Below, one piece after another: positions 53,294 through 64,000 of a stretch of 64,000 nucleotides of DNA. The first letter of the stretch is position 1. Each line of letters starts with the position of its first letter. Made by a program: the position numbers and the translations under genes. Source of the stretch: Sipunculus nudus (taxonomy: Eukaryota; Annelida; Sipuncula; Golfingiida; Sipunculidae); assembly GCA_026874595.1 (NCBI GenBank), contig CM049318.1:319241-383240 (forward strand). Reading direction: 5' to 3'. The notes under the pieces were generated by a model that was not told where the DNA came from, did no database searches, and worked only from the letters and a program-made list of their open reading frames with translations.

Positions 53294-55571
53294 GCTGCTT
53301 GGTAAAATATGAGATCGAAATTTAAACTTCGTATATACACCTGTTTATACGCATATTATACATCAATGCAGCCGAAAAGAGCTGTGCCGATCATTATGGC
53401 AGAATCAACTGAATCTCCGCATATCAGGCCAAAAGGCCAAAACACGCCGCTTGGAAAAATATGAGATGGAAATTTAAACTTCGTATATACACCTGTTTAT
53501 ACGCATATTATACATCAATGCAGCCGAAAAGAGCTGTGCCGATCATTATGGCAGAATCAACTGAATCTCCGCATATCAGGCCAAAAGGCCAAAACACGTC
53601 GCTTGGAAAAATATGATATCGAAATTCGAAATTCGTATATACACCTTTTTATACGCATATTATACATTCATGCTGCCGAAAAGGGCTGTTCGGGTCAACA
53701 TTGCAGAATCAGCTGAAACTCCGAATATCAGACCAGTAGGCTTAAACAAGCTGCTTGGTAAAATATGAGATGGAAATTCGAACTTCGTATATACAACTGT
53801 TTATACGCATATTATACATCAATGCCTCCGAAAAGAGCTGTTCTTGTCAAAATGGCAGAATCAACCGAAACTCCGCATATCAGGCCAGTAGGCCAAAACA
53901 AGCTGCTTGGTAAAGTATTAGATCGAAATTCGACCTTCGTATATACAGCTGATAATACGCAAATAATACATTCATTCTGCCGAAAAGAGATGTTCGGGTC
54001 AACATGGCAGAATCAACTGAAACTCCGCATATCAGGCAAGTAGGCCAAAACAAGCTGCTTGGTAAAATATGAGATCGAAATACGAACTTCGTATATACAC
54101 CAGTCCATACAAATATAATACATCAATGCGGTCGAAAAGAGCTGTTCGGGTCAACATTACAGAATCAACTAAAACTCCGCATTTCAGGCAAGTAGGACAA
54201 AACACGCTGCTTGGTAAAATATGAGATCGAAATTCGACCTTCATACATTCACCTGATTTTACGCATATTATACATGCATGTTGCCGAAAAGAGCTGTTCG
54301 GGTCAACATTGCAGGGTCAACTGAAACTCCGCATATCGGACCAATAGGCCAAAACAAGCTGCTTGGTAAAATAGGAGATCGAAATTCGAACTTCGTATAT
54401 ACACCTGTTTATACGCATATTATCCATCAATGCGGCCGAAAAGAACTTTTCGTTTCAACATGGCAGAATTAACTAAAACTCCGCATATCAGGCGAGTAGT
54501 CCAAAACACGCCGCTTGGAAAAATATGATATCGAAATTCGAAATTCGTATATACACCTTTTTATACGCATATTATACATTCATGCTGCCGAAAAGGGCTG
54601 TTCGGGTCAACATTGCAGAATCAGCTGAAACTCCGAATATCAGACCAGTAGGCTTAAACAAGCTGCTTGGTAAAATATGAGATGGAAATTCGAACTTCGT
54701 ATATACAACTGTTTATACGCATATTATACATCAATGCCTCCGAAAAGAGCTGTTCTTGTCAAAATGGCAGAATCAACCGAAACTCCGCATATCAGGCCAG
54801 TAGGCCAAAACAAGCTGCTTGGTAAAGTATTAGATCGAAATTCGACCTTCGTATATACAGCTGATAATACGCATATAATACATTCATTCTGCCGAAAAGA
54901 GATGTTCGGGTCAACATGGCAGAATCAACTGAAACTCCGCATATCAGGCAAGTAGGCCAAAACAAGCTGCTTGGTAAAATACGAGATCGAAATTCGAACT
55001 TCGTAAATATACCTGTTTATACGCATACTATACATCAATGCGGCCGAAAAGAGCTGTTCGGGTCAACATTACAGAATCAACTAAAACTCCGCATTTCAGG
55101 CAAGTAGGACAAAACACGCTGCTTGGTAAAATATGAGATCGAAATTCGACCTTCATACATTCACCTGATTTTACGCATATTATACATGCATGTTGCCGAA
55201 AAGAGCTGTTCGGGTCAACATTGCAGGGTCAACTGAAACTCCGCATATCGGACCAATAGGCCAAAACAAGCTGCTTGGTAAAATAGGAGATCGAAATTCG
55301 AACTTCGTATATACACCTGTTTATACGCATATTATCCATCAATGCGGCCGAAAAGAACTTTTCGTTTCAACATGGCAGAATTAACTAAAACTCCGCATAT
55401 CAGGCGAGTAGGCCAAAACACGCTGCTTGGAAAAATATAGGATCGAAATTCGAACTTCCTATATACACCAGCTTATACGCAGAATATAATTCAATGCTGC
55501 CGAAAAGAACTGTTTGGGTCAACATGCAGAATCACCTGAAACTCCGCATATCAGGCATTAGGCAAAAACAC
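53142..55571. repeat. 16-mer repeat, copy 1 (2,430 bp)
   Basis: Order 4b 7 7b 8b 9b 12 14 1 2 8b 9b 12 13 1 2 3. It combines a 3,034-bp-type start with a segment (2 8b 9b 12 13 1 2 3) like that inside the 34-mer. Confidence 0.9.
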
Positions 55572-58001
55572 GCTGCTTGGTAAAATATGAGATCGAAATT
55601 CGACCTTCGTATATACACCTGTTAATACGCATGTTATACATTCATGCTGCGGAAAAGAGCTTTTCGGGTCAAAATTGCAGAATCAGCTGAAACTCCGCAT
55701 TTCAGGCCAGTAGGCCAAAACACGCTGCTTGGTAAAATATGAGATCGAAATTTAAACTTCGTATATACACCTGTTTATACGCATATTATACATCAATGCA
55801 GCCGAAAAGAGCTGTGCCGATCATTATGGCAGAATCAACTGAATCTCCGCATATCAGGCCAAAAGGCCAAAACACGCCGCTTGGAAAAATATGAGATGGA
55901 AATTTAAACTTCGTATATACACCTGTTTATACGCATATTATACATCAATGCAGCCGAAAAGAGCTGTGCCGATCATTATGGCAGAATCAACTGAATCTCC
56001 GCATATCAGGCCAAAAGGCCAAAACACGTCGCTTGGAAAAATATGATATCGAAATTCGAAATTCGTATATACACCTTTTTATACGCATATTATACATTCA
56101 TGCTGCCGAAAAGGGCTGTTCGGGTCAACATTGCAGAATCAGCTGAAACTCCGAATATCAGACCAGTAGGCTTAAACAAGCTGCTTGGTAAAATATGAGA
56201 TGGAAATTCGAACTTCGTATATACAACTGTTTATACGCATATTATACATCAATGCCTCCGAAAAGAGCTGTTCTTGTCAAAATGGCAGAATCAACCGAAA
56301 CTCCGCATATCAGGCCAGTAGGCCAAAACAAGCTGCTTGGTAAAGTATTAGATCGAAATTCGACCTTCGTATATACAGCTGATAATACGCAAATAATACA
56401 TTCATTCTGCCGAAAAGAGATGTTCGGGTCAACATGGCAGAATCAACTGAAACTCCGCATATCAGGCAAGTAGGCCAAAACAAGCTGCTTGGTAAAATAT
56501 GAGATCGAAATACGAACTTCGTATATACACCAGTCCATACAAATATAATACATCAATGCGGTCGAAAAGAGCTGTTCGGGTCAACATTACAGAATCAACT
56601 AAAACTCCGCATTTCAGGCAAGTAGGACAAAACACGCTGCTTGGTAAAATATGAGATCGAAATTCGACCTTCATACATTCACCTGATTTTACGCATATTA
56701 TACATGCATGTTGCCGAAAAGAGCTGTTCGGGTCAACATTGCAGGGTCAACTGAAACTCCGCATATCGGACCAATAGGCCAAAACAAGCTGCTTGGTAAA
56801 ATAGGAGATCGAAATTCGAACTTCGTATATACACCTGTTTATACGCATATTATCCATCAATGCGGCCGAAAAGAACTTTTCGTTTCAACATGGCAGAATT
56901 AACTAAAACTCCGCATATCAGGCGAGTAGTCCAAAACACGCCGCTTGGAAAAATATGATATCGAAATTCGAAATTCGTATATACACCTTTTTATACGCAT
57001 ATTATACATTCATGCTGCCGAAAAGGGCTGTTCGGGTCAACATTGCAGAATCAGCTGAAACTCCGAATATCAGACCAGTAGGCTTAAACAAGCTGCTTGG
57101 TAAAATATGAGATGGAAATTCGAACTTCGTATATACAACTGTTTATACGCATATTATACATCAATGCCTCCGAAAAGAGCTGTTCTTGTCAAAATGGCAG
57201 AATCAACCGAAACTCCGCATATCAGGCCAGTAGGCCAAAACAAGCTGCTTGGTAAAGTATTAGATCGAAATTCGACCTTCGTATATACAGCTGATAATAC
57301 GCATATAATACATTCATTCTGCCGAAAAGAGATGTTCGGGTCAACATGGCAGAATCAACTGAAACTCCGCATATCAGGCAAGTAGGCCAAAACAAGCTGC
57401 TTGGTAAAATACGAGATCGAAATTCGAACTTCGTAAATATACCTGTTTATACGCATACTATACATCAATGCGGCCGAAAAGAGCTGTTCGGGTCAACATT
57501 ACAGAATCAACTAAAACTCCGCATTTCAGGCAAGTAGGACAAAACACGCTGCTTGGTAAAATATGAGATCGAAATTCGACCTTCATACATTCACCTGATT
57601 TTACGCATATTATACATGCATGTTGCCGAAAAGAGCTGTTCGGGTCAACATTGCAGGGTCAACTGAAACTCCGCATATCGGACCAATAGGCCAAAACAAG
57701 CTGCTTGGTAAAATAGGAGATCGAAATTCGAACTTCGTATATACACCTGTTTATACGCATATTATCCATCAATGCGGCCGAAAAGAACTTTTCGTTTCAA
57801 CATGGCAGAATTAACTAAAACTCCGCATATCAGGCGAGTAGGCCAAAACACGCTGCTTGGAAAAATATAGGATCGAAATTCGAACTTCCTATATACACCA
57901 GCTTATACGCAGAATATAATTCAATGCTGCCGAAAAGAACTGTTTGGGTCAACATGCAGAATCACCTGAAACTCCGCATATCAGGCATTAGGCAAAAACA
58001 C
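55572..58001. repeat. 16-mer repeat, copy 2 (2,430 bp)
   Basis: Same order and markers at exactly 2,430 bp offset. The match ends about 58085, where 4 (TTTTCAGG) replaces 4b (TTTTCGGG). Confidence 0.9.
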
Positions 58002-59063
58002 GCTGCTTGGTAAAATATGAGATCGAAATTCGACCTTCGTATATACACCTGTTAATACGCATGTTATACATTCATGCTGCGGAAAAGAGCTTTTCAGGTC
58101 AAAATTGCAGAATCAACTGAAATTCCGCATATCAGGCCAGTAGGCCAGAACAAGCTGCTTGGTAAAATATGAGATGGAAATTTAAACTTCGTATATACAC
58201 CTGTTATACGCATATTATACATCAATGCTGCCGAAAAGAGCTGTTCGGGTCAACATTGCAGAATCAGCTGAAACTCCGAATATCAGACTTGTAGACTTAA
58301 ACAAGCTGCTTGGTAAAATATGAGATTGAAATACGAACTTCGTATATACACCAGTTCATAAAATATAATACATCAATGCGGCCGAAAAGAGCTGTTCGGG
58401 ACAACATTACAGAATCAACTAAAACTCCGCATTTCAGGCCAGTAGGCCAAAACACGCTGCTTGGTAAAATATGAGATCGAAATTTAAACTTCGTATATAC
58501 ACCTGTTTATACGCATATTATACATCAATGCAGCCGAAAAGAGCTGTGCCGATCATTATGGCAGAATCAACTGAATCTCCGCATATCAGGCCAAAAGGCC
58601 AAAACACGCCGCTTGGAAAAATATGATATCGAAATTCAAACTTCGTATATACACCTTTTTATACGCATATTATACATTCATGCTGCCGAAAAGAGCTGTT
58701 CGGGTCGAAATTGCAGAATCAACTGAAACTCCGCATATCAGGCCAGTAGGCCAAAACAAATTGTTTGGTAAAATATGAGATTGAAAATTAAACTTGGTAT
58801 ATATAACTGTTTATACGCATATTATACATCAATGCGTCCGAATAGAGCTGTTCTTGTCAAAATTGCAGAATCAACCGAAACTCCGCATATCAGGCCAGTA
58901 GGCCAAAACAAGCTGCTTGGTAAAATATGAGATCGAAATTCGACCTTCGTATATACACCTGATAATACGCATATTATACATTCATTCTGCCGAAAAGAGA
59001 TGTTCGGATCAACATTGCAGAATCAACTGAACCTCCGCATATGAGGCCAGAAGGCCAAAACAA
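58002..59063. repeat. Seven-monomer segment
   Basis: Order 4 5 6 7 8 9 10, 1,062 bp. Subtype 11, expected next, is missing. The 9 has local variants (ATTGTTTGG, GATTGAAAATTAAAC, CGAATAGAGC). Confidence 0.85.
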
Positions 59064-60277
59064 GCTGCTTGGTAAAATATGAGATCGAAATTCGACCTTC
59101 ATACATTCACCTGATTTTATGCATATTATACATGCATGTTGCCGAAAAGAGCTGTTCGGGTCAACATTGCAGGGTCAACTGAAACTCCGCAAATCGGACC
59201 AATAGGCCAAAACAAGCTGCTTGGTAAAATATGAGATCGAAATTCGAACTTCCTATATACACCAGCTTATACGCATAATATAATTCAATGCGGCCGAAAA
59301 GAACTGTTTGGGTCAACATGCAGAATCACCTGAAACTCCGCATATCAGGCATTAGGCAAAAACACGCTGCTTGGTAAAATATGAGATCGAAATTCGACCT
59401 TCGTATATACACCTGTTAATACGCATGTTATACATTCATGCTGCGGAAAAGAGCTTTTCGGGTCAAAATTGCAGAATCAGCTGAAACTCCGCATTTCAGG
59501 CCAGTAGGTCAGAACAAGCTGCTTGGTAAAATATGAGATGGAAATTTAAACTTCGTATATACACCTGTTTATACGCATATTATACATCAATGCAGCCGAA
59601 AAGAGCTGTGCCGATCATTATGGCAGAATCAACTGAATCTCCGCATATCAGGCCAAAAGGCCAAAACACGCCGCTTGGAAAAATATGATATCGAAATTCA
59701 AAATTCGTATATACACCTTTTTATACGCATATTATACATTCATGCTGCCGAAAAGGGCTGTTCGGGTCAACATTGCAGAATCAGCTGAAACTCCGAATAT
59801 CAGACCAGTAGGCTTAAACAAGCTGCTTGGTAAAATATGAGATGGAAATTCGAACTTCGTATATACAACTGTTTATACGCATATTATACATCAATGCCTC
59901 CGAAAAGAGCTGTTCTTGTCAAAATGGCAGAATCAACCGAAACTCCGCATATCAGGCCAGTAGGCCAAAACAAGCTGCTTGGTAAAGTATTAGATCGAAA
60001 TTCGACCTTCGTATATACAGCTGATAATACGCATATAATACATTCATTCTGCCGAAAAGAGATGTTCGGGTCAACATGGCAGAATCAACTGAAACTCCGC
60101 ATATCAGGCAAGTAGGCCAAAACAAGCTGCTTGGTAAAATACGAGATCGAAATTCGAACTTCGTAAATATACCTGTTTATACGCATACTATACATCAATG
60201 CGGCCGAAAAGAGCTGTTCGGGTCAACATTACAGAATCAACTAAAACTTCGCATTTCAGGCAAGTAGGACAAAACAC
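59064..60277. repeat. Eight-monomer cassette, copy of 5981-7194
   Basis: Order 1 3b 4b 7b 8b 9b 12 13, 1,214 bp, at offset 53,083 from 5981. The match continues past a hybrid monomer through the subtype 2 at 60430, which shares AAATTAAAAC and GTATGTACACC with 7347 onward. Confidence 0.85.
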
Positions 60278-60429
60278 GCTGCTTGGTAAAATATGAGATC
60301 GAAATTCGACCTTCATACATTCACCTGATTTTACGCATATTATACATCAATGCGTCCGAAAAGAGCTGTTCTTGTCAAAATTGCAGGGTCAACTGAAACT
60401 CCGCATATCGGACCAATAGGCCAAAACAA
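60278..60429. repeat. Mosaic monomer, 1 with an internal patch of 9
   Basis: Starts as 1 (CATTCACCTGATTTTACG), switches to 9 for roughly 60346-60386 (CATCAATGCGTCCG, GTTCTTGTCAAAATTGCAG), then returns to 1 (GGTCAACTG, TCGGACCAATAGG). The two-sided switch within about 40 bp fits a short gene conversion tract better than a single crossover. Confidence 0.78.
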
Positions 60430-63006
60430 GCTGCTTGGTAAAATAGGAGATCGAAATTAAAACTTCGTATGTACACCTGTTTATACGCATATTATCCATC
60501 AATGCGGCCGAAAAGAACTTTTCGTTTCAACATGGCAGAATTAACTAAAACTCCGCTTATCAGGCGAGTAGGCCAAAACACGCTGCTTGGAAAAATATAG
60601 GATCGAAATTCGAACTTCCTATATACACCAGCTTATACGCAGAATATAATTCAATGCTGCCGAAAAGAACTGTTTGGGTCAACATGCAGAATCACCTGAA
60701 ACTCCGCATATCAGGCATTAGGCAAAAACACGCTGCTTGGTAAAATATGAGATCGAAATTCGACCTTCGTATATACACCTGTTAATACGCATGTTATACA
60801 TTCATGCTGCGGAAAAGAGCTTTTCAGGTCAAAATTGCAGAATCAACTGAAATTCCGCATATCAGGCCAGTAGGCCAGAACAAGCTGCTTGGTAAAATAT
60901 GAGATGGAAATTTAAACTTCGTATATACACCTGTTATACGCATATTATACATCAATGCTGCCGAAAAGAGCTGTTCGGGTCAACATTGCAGAATCAGCTG
61001 AAACTCCGAATATCAGACTTGTAGACTTAAACAAGCTGCTTGGTAAAATATGAGATTGAAATACGAACTTCGTATATACACCAGTTCATAAAATATAATA
61101 CATCAATGCGGCCGAAAAGAGCTGTTCGGGACAACATTACAGAATCAACTAAAACTCCGCATTTCAGGCCAGTAGGCCAAAACACGCTGCTTGGTAAAAT
61201 ATGAGATCGAAATTTAAACTTCGTATATACACCTGTTTATACGCATATTATACATCAATGCAGCCGAAAAGAGCTGTGCCGATCATTATGGCAGAATCAA
61301 CTGAATCTCCGCATATCAGGCCAAAAGGCCAAAACACGCCGCTTGGAAAAATATGATATCGAAATTCAAACTTCGTATATACACCTTTTTATACGCATAT
61401 TATACATTCATGCTGCCGAAAAGAGCTGTTCGGGTCGAAATTGAGAATCAACTGAAACTCCGCATATCAGGCCAGTAGGCCAAAACAAGCTGCTTGGTAA
61501 AATATGAGATGGAAAATTAAACTTCGTATATACACCTGTTTATACGCCTATTATACATCAATGCAGCCGAAAAGAGCTGTTCGGGTCAACATTGCAGAAT
61601 CAGCTGAAACTCCGAATATCAGACTAGTAGGCTTAAAAAAGCTGCTTGGTAAAATATGAGATGGAAATTCGAACTTCGTATATATAACTGTTTATACGCA
61701 TATTATAAATCAATGCGTCCGAAAAGAGCTGTTCTTGTCAAAATTGCAGAATCAACCGAAACTCCGCATATCAGGCCAGTAGGCCCAAACAAGCTGCTTG
61801 GTAAAATATGAGATCGAAATTCGACCTTCGTATATACACCTGATAATACGCATATTATACATTCATTCTGCCGAAAAGAGATGTTCGGATCAACATTGCA
61901 GAATCAACTGAACCTCCGCATATGAGGCCAGAAGGCCAAAACAAGCTGCTTGGTAAAATAGGAGATCGAAATTCGAACTTCGTATATACACCTGTTTATA
62001 CGCATATTATCCATCAATGCGGCCGAAAAGAACTGGTCGTTTCAACATGGCAGAATTAACTAAAACTCCGCATATCAGGCGAGTAGGCCAAAACACGCTG
62101 CTTGGAAAAATATAGGATCGAAATTCGAACTTCCTATATACACCAGCTTATACGCAGAATATAATTCAATGCTGCCGAAAAGAACTGTTTGGGTCAACAT
62201 GCAGAATCACCTGAAACTCCGCATATCAGGCATTAGGCAAAAACACGCTGCTTGGTAAAATATGAGATCGAAATTCGACCTTCGTATATACACCTGTTAA
62301 TACGCATGTTATACATTCATGCTGCGGAAAAGAGCTTTTCAGGTCAAAATTGCAGAATCAACTGAACCTCCGCATATGAGGCCAGAAGGCCAAAACAAGC
62401 TGCTTGGTAAAAATATGAGATCGAAATTCGAACTTCGTATATACATCTGTTTACACACATATTATCCATCAATGCGGCTGATAAGAGCTGTTCCGGTCCA
62501 CATGGCAGAATCAACTGAAACTCCGCATATCCGGCCAGTAAACCAACACACTCTGCTTGGTAAAATATGAGATCGAAATTCGACCTTCATACATACACCT
62601 GATAATACGTATATTATACATTCATGTTGCCGAAAAGAGCTGTTTGATTCAACATTGCAGGGTCAACTGAAACTACGCATATCGTACCAATAGGCCAAAC
62701 AAGCTGCTTGGTAAAATATGAGATCGAAATTCGACCTTCGTATATACACCTGATAATACGCATATTATTCATTCATTCTGCCGAAAAGAGATGTTCGGGT
62801 CAATATGGCAGAACCAACTGAAACTCCGCATATCAGGCCAGTAGGCCAAAACAAGCTGCTTGGTAAAATACGAGATCGAAATTCGAACTTCGTAAATATA
62901 CCTGTTTATGCGCATACTATACATCAATGCGGCCGAAAAGAGCTGTTCGGGTCAACATTACAGAATCAACTAAAACTCCGCATTTCAGGCAAGTAGGACA
63001 AAACAC
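60278..63006. repeat. Eighteen-monomer segment, 2,729 bp
   Basis: Order mosaic 1, 2 3 4 5 6 7 8 19 9c 10 2b 3 4c 11 15 16 13. It brings back subtypes 19, 9c, 2b, 4c, 15 and 16, last seen before 25 kb. The 15-18 cassette is cut after 16 (62562-62854) and joined to 13. The 4c monomer has an extra A near 62410. Confidence 0.84.
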
Positions 63007-64000
63007 GCTGCTTGGTAAAATATGAGATCGAAATTCGACCTTCATACATTCACCTGATTTTACGCATATTATACATGCATGTTGCCGAAAAGAGCTGTTC
63101 GGGTCAACATTGCAGGGTCAACTGAAACTCCGCATATCGGACCAATAGGCCAAAACAAGCTGCTTGGTAAAATAGGAGATCGAAATTCGAACTTCGTATA
63201 TACACCTGTTTATACGCATATTATCCATCAATGCGGCCGAAAAGAACTTTTCGTTTCAACATGGCAGAATTAACTAAAACTCCGCATATCAGGCGAGTAG
63301 GCCAAAACACGCTGCTTGGAAAAATATAGGATCGAAATTCGAACTTCCTATATACACCAGCTTATACGCAGAATATAATTCAATGCTGCCGAAAAGAACT
63401 GTTTGGGTCAACATGCAGAATCACCTGAAACTCCGCATATCAGGCATTAGGCAAAAACACGCTGCTTGGTAAAATATGAGATCGAAATTCGACCTTCGTA
63501 TATACACCTGTTAATACGCATGTTATACATTCATGCTGCGGAAAAGAGCTTTTCAGGTCAAAATTGCAGAATCAACTGAAATTCCGCATATCAGGCCAGT
63601 AGGCCAGAACAAGCTGCTTGGTAAAATATGAGATGGAAATTTAAACTTCGTATATACACCTGTTATACGCATATTATACATCAATGCTGCCGAAAAGAGC
63701 TGTTCGGGTCAACATTGCAGAATCAGCTGAAACTCCGAATATCAGACTTGTAGACTTAAACAAGCTGCTTGGTAAAATATGAGATTGAAATACGAACTTC
63801 GTATATACACCAGTTCATAAAATATAATACATCAATGCGGCCGAAAAGAGCTGTTCGGGACAACATTACAGAATCAACTAAAACTCCGCATTTCAGGCCA
63901 GTAGGCCAAAACACGCTGCTTGGTAAAATATGAGATCGAAATTTAAACTTCGTATATACACCTGTTTATACGCATATTATACATCAATGCAGCCGAAAAG
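63007..64000. repeat. Right edge, start of a new series
   Basis: Order 1 2 3 4 5 6 with starts 63007, 63159, 63311, 63461, 63613 and 63764, then a partial 7 from 63915. Same order as 71-1130; the array clearly continues beyond the window. Confidence 0.88.

Larger units (their letters stand above)
1..64000. repeat. Satellite DNA array, ~152-bp monomer, 421 complete monomers
   Basis: The entire window is head-to-tail monomers, each starting near GCTGCTTGG (or GCCGCTTGG / ATTGCTTGG variants), found at 71, 223, 375, 525, 677, 828, 979, 1131 and so on to 63915. Spacing is mostly 152 bp, with 150 for subtypes 3 and 18 and 151 for 5, 6 and 15. All monomers lie in the same orientation and no unique spacer or foreign insertion interrupts them. 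Segment lengths summed from the subtype lengths agree with the start coordinates wherever I checked. The array runs off both edges. This is eukaryotic satellite DNA, plausibly centromeric or pericentromeric (inference from architecture). No coding gene is supported anywhere in it. Confidence 0.97.

Noticed and set aside
1-64000. A CRISPR array or prokaryotic repeat locus.
   Set aside because: Repeats are 152 bp with no unique spacers and are directly adjacent; no cas-like coding sequence is present.
1-64000. Tandem 5S rDNA, tRNA or other RNA gene clusters.
   Set aside because: No recognisable 5S internal control region, tRNA A/B boxes with cloverleaf, or terminator T-runs were seen in the monomer.

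Overview
The whole window is one uninterrupted tandem satellite DNA array. No gene, RNA gene, mobile element, CRISPR array or unique sequence was found. Monomers are about 152 bp (149-153 bp) and all run head to tail in one orientation. Taking the recurring GCTGCTTGG as the monomer start, I count 421 complete monomers, a 70-base partial at the left edge and an 86-base partial at the right edge. A hand-built consensus has about 41% G+C. This organisation (diverged monomers arranged in multi-monomer higher-order repeats, HORs) is typical of eukaryotic centromeric or pericentromeric heterochromatin. I do not recognise the monomer family and cannot name the organism. The clean assembly of kilobase-scale, nearly identical repeats suggests a long-read assembly (inference).

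Monomers fall into about 19 subtypes plus variants. I number them 1-19, with suffixes b and c, and write layouts as numbers; one example of each is annotated. The left edge holds a 20-monomer series, 1 2 3 4 5 6 7 8 9 10 2b 3 4c 11 15 16 17 18 12 13 (71-3098, 3,028 bp), that contains most subtypes and closes on itself (13 is followed by 1). Much of the rest reads as deletions, duplications and fusions of this series or of the related series 1 3b 4b 7b 8b 9b 12 13.

Layout: 71-9166 holds the 20-mer and shortened versions of 8, 19 and 13 monomers. 9167-24928 is a domain rich in subtypes 19, 9c, 2b, 4c, 11 and 15-18, built from 3,940-bp (26-mer), 6,516-bp (43-mer) and 1,062-bp (7-mer) duplications. 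24929-33723 changes to subtypes 3b, 4b, 7b, 8b, 9b, 12 and 13, and includes a 1,214-bp (8-mer) tandem duplication. 33724-49197 is exactly three copies of a 5,158-bp 34-mer. 47226-53293 is two copies of a 3,034-bp 20-mer that share sequence with the third 34-mer. 53142-58001 is two copies of a 2,430-bp 16-mer. 58002-64000 returns to sequence and subtypes resembling the left end of the window, including a stretch that matches 5981-7745 at 53,083 bp distance.

Most monomers carry one or two 16-bp dyads of the form CGAAA-N7-TTCG, with centres 57 bp apart, plus a GGCC-N4-GGCC dyad. Subtypes differ in which dyads are intact, which resembles the patchy CENP-B box distribution in primate alpha satellite, although the motif is not a CENP-B box. 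Short open frames recur only because the repeats have been homogenised; 152 is not a multiple of 3, so the frame shifts at each monomer.
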